From Mycobacterium paraffinicum (lineage in GTDB: Bacteria; Actinomycetota; Actinomycetes; Mycobacteriales; Mycobacteriaceae), in contig NZ_MPNT01000006.1 in assembly GCF_001907675.1 (NCBI RefSeq), positions 62,001-126,000 of the forward strand: a stretch of DNA of 64,000 nucleotides, in the 5' to 3' direction. This document shows, piece by piece, positions 8,740-17,106 of this stretch. Position numbers and translations under genes: made by a program. Positions within the stretch are counted from its first letter, which is position 1. Each line of letters starts with the position of its first letter. A model generated the notes under the pieces. That model was given only the letters and a program-made list of their open reading frames with translations. It made no database searches and had not been told where the DNA came from.

Positions 8740-9795
8740 ATGACGAACATGGTTGGCACCAGCTCCGTTTCCGGGTCCGCAGGGCCCGTTCGGGTCGGTG
8801 GTTCGCCGTCGTTGTCCAGCGCGGGATGGGTGTGCTTCATCGTCGGATACCTGGTGTTCGCGCTCGTGACTGTCGCGACAATGCAATCGGGTACGCACGG
8901 GGATCCGCGCACCACCAACCCAAACCCGGGGACCGCACCATATCCGCCGTTCCTCGGGTTCGACAACTGGCCGCTCGCGGTCGCCTTGAGCTCAGTTCCA
9001 ATGGCCATCGGACTGATCGCCACCCTGGTGTGGCTCTCGGTGAGGCAACGCAAGGTGCATTGGACGGTGGTGATCGCGTTCGCGGGGCTGATCACCGGCG
9101 CCCTGGATCCATTGGCCAACTGGGCAACGTTCGCGATCTTCGACCCGCGGATGTTGCACTTCCCGCTGTCATGGCCGTACGTGAACATCTCGCCGAACCT
9201 GGAACCCGCGCTGTCCTTTCTAGGGGGTTACGCGGCGTACTACTTGTTGACCGGTCTGGGGATTCTGCAACTGCACGATCGATTCCTCGAGCCACTAATT
9301 CGGCCCACGAGTTGGCTGGCGCGTCATCGGCTTGCCGCTGTCGCTCTCGGCGCCTTCGTGATCGCCTTGCCGCTCAACGGAGTCGTCCAGTTCACCTGGA
9401 TGAGGTTCGGCATCTTCTACTACACCGAGGCAGTCGGACCGACGTTGCAGATCGGCCACATTCACTTCCCACTCATCATGGCGGTCTACGACTCATTCAT
9501 ATTCGCGATGGTGGCCGTGATGTGCGTCCGGGACGAAGGAGGCGAGCTGATACTGATCAACCGGATCGCCCGCCGGCTACTGGGTCGCGGCAAATTGACG
9601 CTGACGCGCCAGCTCCTGGTGTCTGTTTCGGTGGGGCTCGTATCGTTCGCCGTCCCGCTGGCCATACTGGCGGGGCTGCGTACCGCGGGACTGTCCAAGC
9701 CCGCGTACGAGCAGAACCCGTATCCGAACATCAAGGTCTACGACCCTTACGGCCATCTCGAGAAGTCGGGCAAACCGGGACCCTTCTACAAGTGA
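8740..9795 (+). CDS. Polytopic membrane protein of the AveC/spirocyclase-like family
   Basis: About 351 residues from ATG 8740 (AAGG six bases upstream); ATG 8725 is an alternative with a poorly placed site. Roughly seven hydrophobic segments are visible, for example GWVCFIVGYLVFALV, LAVALSSVPMAIGLIATLVW and the last one near LLVSVSVGLVSFAVP. Between them are polar motifs such as DPLANWATFAIFDPR and NPNPGTAPYPP. The tail is Pro/Tyr/Lys rich. The overall pattern recalls AveC-like proteins; in avermectin biosynthesis AveC catalyses dehydration and spirocyclisation. The role here is unknown; a membrane enzyme acting on a hydrophobic intermediate is plausible. Confidence 0.65.
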   Translation: MTNMVGTSSVSGSAGPVRVGGSPSLSSAGWVCFIVGYLVFALVTVATMQSGTHGDPRTTNPNPGTAPYPPFLGFDNWPLAVALSSVPMAIGLIATLVWLSVRQRKVHWTVVIAFAGLITGALDPLANWATFAIFDPRMLHFPLSWPYVNISPNLEPALSFLGGYAAYYLLTGLGILQLHDRFLEPLIRPTSWLARHRLAAVALGAFVIALPLNGVVQFTWMRFGIFYYTEAVGPTLQIGHIHFPLIMAVYDSFIFAMVAVMCVRDEGGELILINRIARRLLGRGKLTLTRQLLVSVSVGLVSFAVPLAILAGLRTAGLSKPAYEQNPYPNIKVYDPYGHLEKSGKPGPFYK

Positions 9796-9846
9796 GCCAC
9801 ACCGAACAAGTAGTTCAAACACGCGTCATCGGGTTGCCGTTGGCCG

Positions 9847-9883
9847 GCCCGGGGATCGCCACCCGGCTCTCGCGGACCCGGGC
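9847..9883 (+). other. Possible hairpin abutting the hydrolase start codon
   Basis: GCCCGGG (9847-9853) and CCCGGGC (9877-9883) could form a 7-bp stem that ends directly at ATG 9884. No Shine-Dalgarno sequence is visible there, so the hairpin could limit translation; speculative. Confidence 0.25.
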
Positions 9884-10567
9884 ATGACGCTCTTCGCGCT
9901 GCTGCACGGCGGGCTACATGATGGCTCGTGCTGGGACCGGGTCGCCGTGGAGCTCGCGCGGCGTGGTCATCGGGTCGTTGCGCCGGATCTTCCGGTCGAT
10001 GATGACTCGGCGGGTGCCCTGGAATGGGCGCGCGTAGCGATCGACGCGATCGAGGGAGCGCAGGGGGGTGCCGAGTCCCCCGACATCATCGAGGATATTG
10101 TCGTTGTGGCACATTCACTTTCGGGGCTGTGCACACCGGTCATCGCCACGCTCCACCCGGTGCAAAGAATGGTCTTCGTCGGTGGCCTCCTGCCCGTGCC
10201 CGGACAGTCGTTCGCCGACCACCTGGCCGCCAACCCCGATGCGATCGCCTTTCCGGAGCCGCAAGAACAGGGTGAGGGCCCCTTCGGCCTGTCTTGGGAG
10301 GCGGTGCGGGAAGGCTTCTATCATGACTGCCCAGAAGCCCTGGGGCGCAAAGCGTTCGAAGAATTGCGACATCAATCCTTTACGGTGTTCATCGAACGTT
10401 GTCCGATCGACCGCTGGCCCGACACGCCCTCGGACTACGTGCTCATGCGCGATGACCGCGCGGTCGGCGAGATTTGGGCCCGGCGCAACGCGGTCGGCCG
10501 GATCGGTGCTCGCGTCATCGAGTTGGACGGTGGCCACTCACCGTTTTTGCCCGACCCGCCGAACTGA
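9884..10567 (+). CDS. Alpha/beta-fold hydrolase, possibly C-terminally frameshifted
   Basis: 227 residues as read. It has the oxyanion segment LLHGG, nucleophile Ser78 in VAHSLSG (Ala in place of the first Gly of GxSxG), an acidic LMRDD stretch and His218 in GGHSPF. This is a small esterase or lyase-like alpha/beta hydrolase; substrate unknown. The reading frame ends abruptly with HSPFLPDPPN. A one-base shift in the five-T run at 10543-10547 would give ARPAELSAVLLRLGD, a much more family-like C-terminal helix, so a frameshift or sequencing error is likely. It lies 88 bases after the AveC-family gene. Confidence 0.75.
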   Translation: MTLFALLHGGLHDGSCWDRVAVELARRGHRVVAPDLPVDDDSAGALEWARVAIDAIEGAQGGAESPDIIEDIVVVAHSLSGLCTPVIATLHPVQRMVFVGGLLPVPGQSFADHLAANPDAIAFPEPQEQGEGPFGLSWEAVREGFYHDCPEALGRKAFEELRHQSFTVFIERCPIDRWPDTPSDYVLMRDDRAVGEIWARRNAVGRIGARVIELDGGHSPFLPDPPN

Positions 10568-10578
10568 GCGCCGTCCTG

Positions 10579-11415
10579 CTACGCCTGGGCGACCCCGACG
10601 TCGACGGAAATCGCGGCGGCCGTGACGAACCTCGACTCATCTGAGGCCAGCCACGCAACGGCGTTGGCGACGTCCTCGGGCATCGTCACCGCGTTGGGGA
10701 TCAGTTGCTTGCTGAAACCGTACTGCGGATGCGAATAGGACTCCGCCGCCTCCTGCATCGCTTCGATCATCCGCCCGCTACCCATGGGTGTCGCGACCGA
10801 TCCGGGATGAAGGCTGTTCACCCGGATGTCGTAGCGGCCGAGTTCGACCGCAAATGAGCGGGCGAGCCCGGTCACGCCGTGCTTGCTTGCCGTGTACGCC
10901 ACCATGAAGGGCTCCACTTTCACTCCCGCCACCGATCCGATCAGGATGATCGACCCGCCACGTCCGCCGGCGATGATGTGCTTCGCTCCGGCCATGACCG
11001 TGTTCCAGGTCCCGACCAGGTTGACGTTGACGGTGTCCTGAAAGTCGATGGGGGAGACGCGGTCCCAGGGAGCAGGACAACAGATCCCCGCATTGGCGAC
11101 GATCACGTCGAGCCTGCCGAGTTCGGCTACTCCCTTGTCGACGGCTGCGCACAGGGCGTCATGGTCGCGGGTGTCGACGATCGCGGTGACGGCGCGACTG
11201 CCGTTGGCGGTGACGAGCTCTGCGGTCTCCGCCAGATCTTCGGGAGTGGCCGAATCGTAGGGAACGCTTGGTGGCAGGGGGCCGGAAAGATCGACGAGGA
11301 TGGCGTCGGCGCCGTCGGCGCTCAGCCGGACGGCGTGAGCCCGGCCCTGGCCCCGAGCGGCCCCGGTGATGAGTACAACCTTGCCGCTCATATCTGCCAC
11401 ACGGGTACGGTACAT
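10579..11415 (-). CDS. Mycofactocin-coupled type SDR
   Basis: 278 residues from ATG 11415; GTG 11418 and ATG 11391 are alternatives. The N-terminus MSGKVVLITGAARGQGRAHA, followed by a long insertion with PEDLAETAELV before the IVDTRD segment, is characteristic of SDRs whose NAD cofactor stays bound and is re-oxidised by mycofactocin (carveol dehydrogenase-like family). The catalytic YTASK and a C-terminal VDVG are present. It would oxidise a secondary alcohol. It is divergent from the SDR at 11499 with an operator-like repeat between them. The mycofactocin biosynthesis genes are not in this window. Confidence 0.82.
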   Translation of the reverse strand: MYRTRVADMSGKVVLITGAARGQGRAHAVRLSADGADAILVDLSGPLPPSVPYDSATPEDLAETAELVTANGSRAVTAIVDTRDHDALCAAVDKGVAELGRLDVIVANAGICCPAPWDRVSPIDFQDTVNVNLVGTWNTVMAGAKHIIAGGRGGSIILIGSVAGVKVEPFMVAYTASKHGVTGLARSFAVELGRYDIRVNSLHPGSVATPMGSGRMIEAMQEAAESYSHPQYGFSKQLIPNAVTMPEDVANAVAWLASDESRFVTAAAISVDVGVAQA

Positions 11416-11453
11416 CACCGCGTTGGTTCTGAGAACTTCCTTTACCCATTAAG

Positions 11454-11469
11454 GAGAATTAGTATTCTG
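11454..11469. promoter_or_regulatory. Recurrent 16-bp operator-like inverted repeat
   Basis: GAGAATTAGTATTCTG in the gap between divergent SDRs, flanked by a direct repeat CATTAAGGA at 11447-11455 and 11479-11487. Confidence 0.55.
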
Positions 11470-11498
11470 CTGCCGATACATTAAGGAAGCGGGGTCGC

Positions 11499-12281
11499 AT
11501 GGGCGTACTCGACGGTCAGACGGCATTCATCCTGGGGGCGTCAGCCGGAATTGCCCAGGCGAGCGCTAAGCTGCTCGCCGCTGACGGTGCGGCGCTGTAC
11601 CTTCTGGGGAGATCGAGCAAGCGCCTGAACGCGGCCTGCGACAGCATCCTCGCCGCAGTCCCGGATGCCGAAATTGTCGTTAAGAAGGGCGATCCCGAAG
11701 ACGAGGGGACCGTCGCGGCGGCCGCCCAGGCGGCCCATGACATCAAGGGCCGACTGGACATCGTCTTGGGCACGGTGGCCATCGGAGGCACCGGCCCGCT
11801 GATCCAGCAGGACCTCGAGACCTTCACCAACTTCGTGATGGGCAATCTGCGGTCGAACTTCCTGGCGTTGCGCTACTCGGCCCCGCTCATGACGAATGGC
11901 GGTTCGATCGTCTTCATCTCGTCGACGTCGTCGAAGATTCCGATGGAGGGCCTTGGGCACTACTCGGCCGGAAAGGCGGCGCTTGAGATGATGATCCGGG
12001 TCGCCGCATCCGAGCTGGGCCCCAAGGGGATTCGTGTCAACGCCGTCCGGCCGGGCTTGACCGAGGCGGCCACGACCCAGGGCTACATTCACTTAGAGGA
12101 GTTGACCAGTAGCTTCCTCGAGCGCGTTCCGCTGGGCCGCCTCGGGGTGTCCGACGATATCGCGCCCGGCGTCCGTTATCTGGCGGGCCCCGAGTCGAGC
12201 TGGATGACCGGGCAGAGCTTTGCGATCGACGGCGGCAACGAGGTCAGGGGCGCCCCGCGCGGCCCGATGTTCACCGTCTAG
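11499..12281 (+). CDS. Short-chain dehydrogenase/reductase (SDR)
   Basis: 260 residues from ATG 11499, with GGAAG and GGGG purine stretches just upstream. The cofactor loop is GASAGIA, differing at the last glycine of TGxxxGxG. Ser141/142 and YSAGK (Tyr155/Lys159) complete the active site, and IDGGNEV ends the core. The NNAG element is replaced by GTVAIGG. A divergent but apparently functional SDR. Its 3' end overlaps the convergent DapB-like gene by 4 bases. Confidence 0.83.
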   Translation: MGVLDGQTAFILGASAGIAQASAKLLAADGAALYLLGRSSKRLNAACDSILAAVPDAEIVVKKGDPEDEGTVAAAAQAAHDIKGRLDIVLGTVAIGGTGPLIQQDLETFTNFVMGNLRSNFLALRYSAPLMTNGGSIVFISSTSSKIPMEGLGHYSAGKAALEMMIRVAASELGPKGIRVNAVRPGLTEAATTQGYIHLEELTSSFLERVPLGRLGVSDDIAPGVRYLAGPESSWMTGQSFAIDGGNEVRGAPRGPMFTV

Positions 12282-13357
12282 CCGAAATCCAACGCGTCGC
12301 GAGGTGCGGTGATCGGCAGATCGAGTGAGGTGGCAATGCCCGGTGCCGCATCGATGACGTACGGGATTGCGTTGACCACGCGCATGGCCGTCGCCTGCAT
12401 GGCATCGTCGTTCGCTGACTGCGCGGTCGGTTCGGTACCGAACCGAAGATCGCAGTGGATGTGTGGCTCGCCCTCGATGACGATGCGGTAGGTGCCGTGC
12501 GGTGCTGACGCCCACTCGGGCGCCAGATCGGGTGCCATGCGGTTGATGTGTTCGATGACAATCACCGGATGGCCGTTGACCATCCCGGTCGTCTCGGCGC
12601 GCACCGCCCCACAGGTGCCTGCCGGGATCAACCCGCACGCGACGTGGAGGTCGCGTGGCGTGATCACGCGCTCGTAGCGTTCTGTCACTTCGTCGAGTTC
12701 GACGCCAAGGGCCCGCGCCACCAGACCGATAGGTGGTCCCCAGGCGAACCGCTGTGCGCCCTCCAGTTCGAGCAGTGGCGTGAAGTCCAGCGGACGACCG
12801 AAGCCCATCGCGTCGAACATCGAGTACTCGTTGGGGTAGGCCGAGTAATCGAAGATCTCCTGCGCGCGGACCGACCGGATGGTGTTGGACAACGTCGACA
12901 GCATGACGGCGAACTGATCACCGGCGAACCCCGGTTCGATACCCGAGGTGTATATGGTGACGCCACCGGCCAGCGCTGCCGCTCGCACTTGGTCTGCCAG
13001 ACCTGGAATCCATCTGTCGGGAAACATCATTCCCGGTGTGTTGGTCGTAACGACGTTGATGCCGGCCTTCAAAAGACGGATATAGTCGGGAACTGCGGCC
13101 GCATCCATGTCGGCACCCAAAGCCGCGTAGACCACGCAGTCGGGCTTGAGCCTGATGATGTCGTCCAGATCGGCGGTGGTCGTCACTCCGATGGGGCCGA
13201 GCCCGACAATGTCGCCGGCATCGCGCCCCGTCTTTTCGGGGCTGTGCACCCATACGCCGACCAGATCGAGATGTGCGCGCCGGTGGATGGCCCGCAACGC
13301 GATGCTTCCGACACCGCCCGTCGATATTACGGCAACGCGTAAAACCTTCTCTGCCAT
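12278..13357 (-). CDS. DapB-like NAD(P)-binding oxidoreductase
   Basis: 359 residues. ATG 13357 is supported by AAGGAG 9 bases upstream. The N-terminus MAEKVLRVAVISTGGVGSIA differs from the VIQWATG form of the paralogues but keeps the Rossmann pattern. LVGVWVHSPEKTGRDAGDIV and the C-terminal VVNAIPYVIDAAPG mark the family. It lies 29 bases downstream of the SDR at 13387-14175 in one operon, the same SDR-then-DapB-like order as at 4948-6889. Confidence 0.8.
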   Translation of the reverse strand: MAEKVLRVAVISTGGVGSIALRAIHRRAHLDLVGVWVHSPEKTGRDAGDIVGLGPIGVTTTADLDDIIRLKPDCVVYAALGADMDAAAVPDYIRLLKAGINVVTTNTPGMMFPDRWIPGLADQVRAAALAGGVTIYTSGIEPGFAGDQFAVMLSTLSNTIRSVRAQEIFDYSAYPNEYSMFDAMGFGRPLDFTPLLELEGAQRFAWGPPIGLVARALGVELDEVTERYERVITPRDLHVACGLIPAGTCGAVRAETTGMVNGHPVIVIEHINRMAPDLAPEWASAPHGTYRIVIEGEPHIHCDLRFGTEPTAQSANDDAMQATAMRVVNAIPYVIDAAPGIATSLDLPITAPRDALDFG

Positions 13358-13386
13358 GGTTGTTACTCCTTTGTGGGCGCGTCTGG

Positions 13387-14175
13387 CTACAGGTCGGGGA
13401 TGGGCAGAGAGGAATTCGGCCCCTGGAGGCCGCCGTCGACAATGAAGGTCGAGTTCGTCGCGTAGCAATCGCGGGTGCACAGGTACAACGTCAGCCGGCC
13501 GAGGTCTGCGACGTCACCGATTCGATGCAGCGGCGTCATCTCCTTCAGCTTCTCTTCGGAGCCCGGCATCAGGTCGAAGCTGGACTGCAGTCCGGTGGTC
13601 ATAAACGCACCCAGGGCGATCGCATTGACGCGGATTTTGGGGGCGAGCTCCTGTGCCATGGCGCGGGTCAGGGCTTCGAGCCCACCCTTGGCCACCGAGT
13701 AGGGCAACAATCCCCGGATCCCGAATCGGCCCGCTCCTGAGGAGATGTTGACGATCGAACCCCGGCCCACCGTCAACATGTGCGGTACGGCCAGCTGGCT
13801 CATGGTGAACGCGGAAGTGACACAATAGTCGAACGTTTCCCGAAGGTTGTCGTCGGTCAGGCCCAGAAATGGGCCGTAAGTTGCGAAACCGACGTTGTTG
13901 ACCAAGATGTCGATGCGGCCGAAGGTGTCGACCGCGGTCTGGACGACGCGCTCGCTGTCGGCGCGTTGCAGCGCGTCGGCCGTGACTGCGAGGCCTTTGC
14001 CGCCCGACTTCTCGATCTCGTCGAACGTCTGCTCGACCTCAGACGAGGTCCGCGCCGTACCAACGACCGTGGCACCGGCTTCGGCGAGTACCTTGGCGAT
14101 ACCCTCGCCGACGCCGCGCCCGGCACCGGTGACGATTGCGACCTGACCCTCTAGGTTGAACTGTTCGAGTGCCAC
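13387..14175 (-). CDS. Short-chain dehydrogenase/reductase (SDR)
   Basis: 262 residues from GTG 14175 (GGAGAGG upstream). TGAGRGVG is at residues 16-23, NNVG at 93-96, Ser145/146, and YSVAK with Tyr159/Lys163; VDGG lies near the C-terminus. A classical NAD(P)-dependent alcohol/ketone oxidoreductase. It is the first gene of a two-gene operon with the DapB-like gene downstream, and an operator-like repeat sits 54 bases upstream. Confidence 0.88.
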   Translation of the reverse strand: MALEQFNLEGQVAIVTGAGRGVGEGIAKVLAEAGATVVGTARTSSEVEQTFDEIEKSGGKGLAVTADALQRADSERVVQTAVDTFGRIDILVNNVGFATYGPFLGLTDDNLRETFDYCVTSAFTMSQLAVPHMLTVGRGSIVNISSGAGRFGIRGLLPYSVAKGGLEALTRAMAQELAPKIRVNAIALGAFMTTGLQSSFDLMPGSEEKLKEMTPLHRIGDVADLGRLTLYLCTRDCYATNSTFIVDGGLQGPNSSLPIPDL

Positions 14176-14228
14176 GAAGCGCCTCTCCGCCAGGACGTGT
14201 GGGTATGCAGCCGCGAATCTACCGCAAT

Positions 14229-14244
14229 GAGAATAGTTATTTCC
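14229..14244. promoter_or_regulatory. Recurrent 16-bp operator-like inverted repeat
   Basis: GAGAATAGTTATTTCC between the divergent SDR (start 14175) and VOC gene (start 14287). Confidence 0.5.
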
Positions 14245-14286
14245 GGTAATTGAAATCTGTCTTTATGCGCTCGTAGAGTCGTTGAC

Positions 14287-14727
14287 ATGTCGTCCTCGCT
14301 GCCTCAGCTGCACCACGTTGTCTTCGCGATCGGACTCGAGCGGCTCGATCATGCTGCCGATTACCTGAGCGCCCTGGGCTTTCGATTCCAGGCTTTCGAG
14401 CTCGAGCAGCTTGGTCTGCAGGTCCGCCTGGACTGGGACCGCGGATTCGAGCTCATCGCCCCCACGGCCGCGGCGCCAACGGACGCTGGCACCGCAGCGG
14501 ACTTCCTCGCGCGCAACGGCGACGGACTGTTCTCCGTCATTGTGCGCACGGCGGATTGCGCTGCGGGCGAGCACATCGCCGCGAGGTACGGCGTCAAGTC
14601 CGACTTCCGGCAGCGGCACCACGGCGAGGGATTCGAGTTGACCGAAGTCAAACTGGAGCCGTTATTCGGCATCCCGTTGACACTCATGACCACGAATATG
14701 GCCGACGGGCAGCCGGTTAGCCCCTAG
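14287..14727 (+). CDS. VOC-superfamily (glyoxalase/dioxygenase-like) protein
   Basis: 146 residues. It has the opening LHHVVFAIGLERLDHAADYL and a second beta-alpha-beta unit typical of the vicinal-oxygen-chelate fold; a single VOC domain suggests a dimer. Metal ligands cannot be assigned with confidence beyond the early His pair. Members include epimerases, lyases and ring-cleaving dioxygenases, so the reaction is open. ATG 14287 is the first start after the operator-containing gap. The 3' end overlaps the convergent ligase gene by 11 bases. Confidence 0.68.
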   Translation: MSSSLPQLHHVVFAIGLERLDHAADYLSALGFRFQAFELEQLGLQVRLDWDRGFELIAPTAAAPTDAGTAADFLARNGDGLFSVIVRTADCAAGEHIAARYGVKSDFRQRHHGEGFELTEVKLEPLFGIPLTLMTTNMADGQPVSP

Positions 14728-16336
14728 TCGAGCGCAACCGTTCGCTGAGTTGCCGCGCCAGCTCCGACTTCTTGACCTTACCGGTCGCGGTGAACGGAAG
14801 GTCTCGCTTGGCGGTGACCCAGATGTACTTCGGGACCTTGTACGCCGACAGCCGGTCGCGCAGTTGAACCCGCAAAGACTCGGCGTCGAGTGTGGATTCG
14901 CCGCGTGGCACCACCACCGCTGCGACCACCGTTCCGTGCTCAGTGCTCTCCGCTCCGACCACGTATGCCTCGAGCACGCCGCCGCAGTCGGCCAGTGCCA
15001 GTTCGACTTCGCTGGGTGTGACGTTGGTGCCACCGCCCGTCTTGATCAGGTCGCCCAACCGTCCGGTGAACTTGATCCAACCGTCGTCGTACTCGACGCC
15101 GCAGTCGCCCGTTCGGTAGTAGCCATCCGGCGTGAACACGTCCTCGCGCTCACACTTGTGCAGCCGTTGCATCAACGAGTACCCGCGCACCCAGATTTCG
15201 CCGGTCACACCAATGGGCGCCGGCTGTCCAGTGTCGGGGTCGACGATCAGGTGGTGCAGCCCTTCGATTGGTGGGCCGCCGGTTTCGGACCGATCGGGCG
15301 TTTGCGGCAGATACGGATCGACGCCGAGGTGATTGCCGCATAGCTCGGTCATTCCCAGGCCGCTGGAGCCCTTGGGCTGATACTGGGGTGGCACCATCGC
15401 GGGCATGCTGGTGCGGTGCACCGAACTCAGATCGCGTGCTGAGAAGTCGGGATGCTCGGACAGCGTCTTACCCTGCTGCGGCCAGCCCAGCGCGATGGTC
15501 GCGTGGTGTCGCTCCATGAGTTCCAACGCCTCTCCTGCATCGAACGCGGGCTGAGTGATCAGGGTCGCACCGTGGTGGATTACCGCATGCAATCCGGTGA
15601 TCAGCCCGCCCACCCAGAAGAAGGGCATGGACGTGAACATCACGTCGTCGTGGGTGACGGCGTACATGAAGGTGAGGTTGTAGGTGTGGCGGACCAGCGT
15701 GCCATGGGTGTGCACAGGCCCTTTCGGGTCACCGGTACTGCCCGAGGTGTAGATGATCATCACCTCGTCGGCCGGGGTCACACACGATTCCACGTCGACC
15801 AGGAAGTCGGCCTCGGCGGCCGGCAGCGCGCCGTCGGCGTGGATCCTCGTCGTCCAGGTCCGATCGGACGGTCCCCACACCGCGACGGTCCGTAGGAACG
15901 GGGCCTTGCGGACCATGATGCGACCTGGCCGGTCCTGACCGGCGAGACCCGGCAGTGCATCTTCCAACCGGGTCAAGAAGTCGTGATTGCGGAACCGCGG
16001 CCACGCCAAGATCGCGCTCAGGTCCGCGTGGCGGGCGGTCCAGGCCAGTTCGGAGGCCTGGTAGAAGGTGTTGAGCGGAACGGCGACCGCACCGATGCGT
16101 GTGGTGGCAAACCACGCCAGTGCCCAGTCGACGCTGTTGGGCATCAGGATACCGACATGGTCACCCTTGTTGATGCCCTGTGCCAACAGTGCGGCGGCCA
16201 GGGCGGCTGAACGCCGGTCGAGATCGGCGTAGGACAATCTCCGCCCGTCGGCGATGAGGAACGGCCTATCGCCGAAACGCGCCGCGCAATACCTCACCAG
16301 TGCAGGGATCGTGGGCAGGATCGTCGGAAAGGGCAT
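14717..16336 (-). CDS. AMP-forming acyl-CoA synthetase (ligase)
   Basis: 539 residues from ATG 16336 (MPFPTILPTIPALV). An open frame continues upstream, but it crosses the operator region and overlaps the next gene antisense. The ATP-binding loop IIYTSGSTGDPKG is at about 194-206, GMTELCGN follows, YYRTGDCG marks the hinge region, and GRLGDLIKTGG precedes the C-terminal domain with the catalytic Lys in ATGKVKKSE. The enzyme would activate a carboxylic acid to its CoA thioester using ATP. It is divergently arranged with the NTF2-like gene at 16412. Confidence 0.9.
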   Translation of the reverse strand: MPFPTILPTIPALVRYCAARFGDRPFLIADGRRLSYADLDRRSAALAAALLAQGINKGDHVGILMPNSVDWALAWFATTRIGAVAVPLNTFYQASELAWTARHADLSAILAWPRFRNHDFLTRLEDALPGLAGQDRPGRIMVRKAPFLRTVAVWGPSDRTWTTRIHADGALPAAEADFLVDVESCVTPADEVMIIYTSGSTGDPKGPVHTHGTLVRHTYNLTFMYAVTHDDVMFTSMPFFWVGGLITGLHAVIHHGATLITQPAFDAGEALELMERHHATIALGWPQQGKTLSEHPDFSARDLSSVHRTSMPAMVPPQYQPKGSSGLGMTELCGNHLGVDPYLPQTPDRSETGGPPIEGLHHLIVDPDTGQPAPIGVTGEIWVRGYSLMQRLHKCEREDVFTPDGYYRTGDCGVEYDDGWIKFTGRLGDLIKTGGGTNVTPSEVELALADCGGVLEAYVVGAESTEHGTVVAAVVVPRGESTLDAESLRVQLRDRLSAYKVPKYIWVTAKRDLPFTATGKVKKSELARQLSERLRSTRG

Positions 16337-16366
16337 GAGCGCAGAATAGTAGCCTTCTCGGCAGAC

Positions 16367-16382
16367 GAGAACAGCGGTTCTC
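16367..16382. promoter_or_regulatory. Recurrent 16-bp operator-like inverted repeat
   Basis: GAGAACAGCGGTTCTC, with perfect 6-bp arms around a 4-base spacer. It lies 31 bases upstream of the ligase start (16336) and overlaps the expected -35 region of the NTF2-like gene at 16412. Confidence 0.65.
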
Positions 16383-16399
16383 ATTCGGCGGCTTGAGCC

Positions 16400-16405
16400 T
16401 ACAAT
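16400..16405 (+). promoter_or_regulatory. Candidate -10 box for the NTF2-like gene
   Basis: TACAAT ends 6 bases before ATG 16412, so the transcript would begin at or next to the start codon (leaderless), a common arrangement in mycobacteria. A -35 element at the usual spacing would fall inside the operator's right arm. Confidence 0.4.
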
Positions 16406-16411
16406 ACGGCC

Positions 16412-16981
16412 ATGGCCACAGGGTTGAAGAGTTCGAGCGCCGATGACCGGTTGGACCGAGTCGAGTCGAGCCTCGCGATCAGTCAGTTGCCCGGCAAGTA
16501 TGCGATGGCCCTCGATGCCCGTGATCTCGATGCATTGGTGGCGTTGTTCGTCGACGATGTCGACGCGGGCGCCGAGGGGCGCGGCAGGGATGCGTTGAAG
16601 CGCTGGTACGACCGCGTGCTCCGACGGTTCTACCGCAGCATCCACCTAATCTGCGGTCACCAGTTCGACTTCGTCGACGCCGATCATGCGATCGGAGCGA
16701 TTTACTGCCGCGCCGAACACGAAGACGGCGACGGATGGTACGTGATCACCATGCGCTACGACGACGTCTATGAGCGCCGCGACGGCCGGTGGTGTTTCGT
16801 CAAGCGGCGGGAGCACCCCTGGTACTCCGTCGACGTGACGGAGCGCCCGGGGCCCGAATTCATGCGCTGGCCGACTGACGTTCGGTTGCGCGCGGCCATG
16901 CCTCAACGGATGCCGACCTGGCGGGCCTTTTGGGCCGACGGCGATCCGGCCCTGCCCGAACGGCTGTCGGCACGCCCGTAG
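16412..16981 (+). CDS. NTF2/SnoaL-like protein
   Basis: 189 residues. The helix-rich start (SQLPGKYAMALDARDLDALVALFVDDV) followed by the alternating strands of a cone-shaped NTF2-like fold, with RYDDVYERRDGRWCFVKRREHPWY near the C-terminus, matches the SnoaL-like group. Members include small isomerases, cyclases, dehydratases and ring-hydroxylating dioxygenase beta-like proteins. The exact role is unknown. It appears to be transcribed alone, probably from a leaderless promoter, in a head-to-head arrangement with the ligase. Confidence 0.75.
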   Translation: MATGLKSSSADDRLDRVESSLAISQLPGKYAMALDARDLDALVALFVDDVDAGAEGRGRDALKRWYDRVLRRFYRSIHLICGHQFDFVDADHAIGAIYCRAEHEDGDGWYVITMRYDDVYERRDGRWCFVKRREHPWYSVDVTERPGPEFMRWPTDVRLRAAMPQRMPTWRAFWADGDPALPERLSARP

Positions 16982-17022
16982 GGTCCGGACATCCTGGCCG
17001 GCCTGCGGTTTACAAACTCAGC

Positions 17023-17038
17023 GGAAACTGACATTCTC
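17023..17038. promoter_or_regulatory. Recurrent 16-bp operator-like inverted repeat
   Basis: GGAAACTGACATTCTC, 69 bases upstream of the CoA-transferase start at 17107 and after the NTF2-like gene; this suggests a new transcription unit begins here. Confidence 0.5.
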
Positions 17039-17106
17039 GGCTGTGTAAGCAGGAGTTTCCGCCGTTGCTAGGCTGTCGTAGACCCGCATCCGTCCCATCG
17101 CGACCA

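Noticed and set aside
16337..16645. N-terminal extension of the ligase ending at 14717
   Set aside because: It would run through the perfect operator and antisense to the NTF2-like gene; ATG 16336 gives a normal ligase start.
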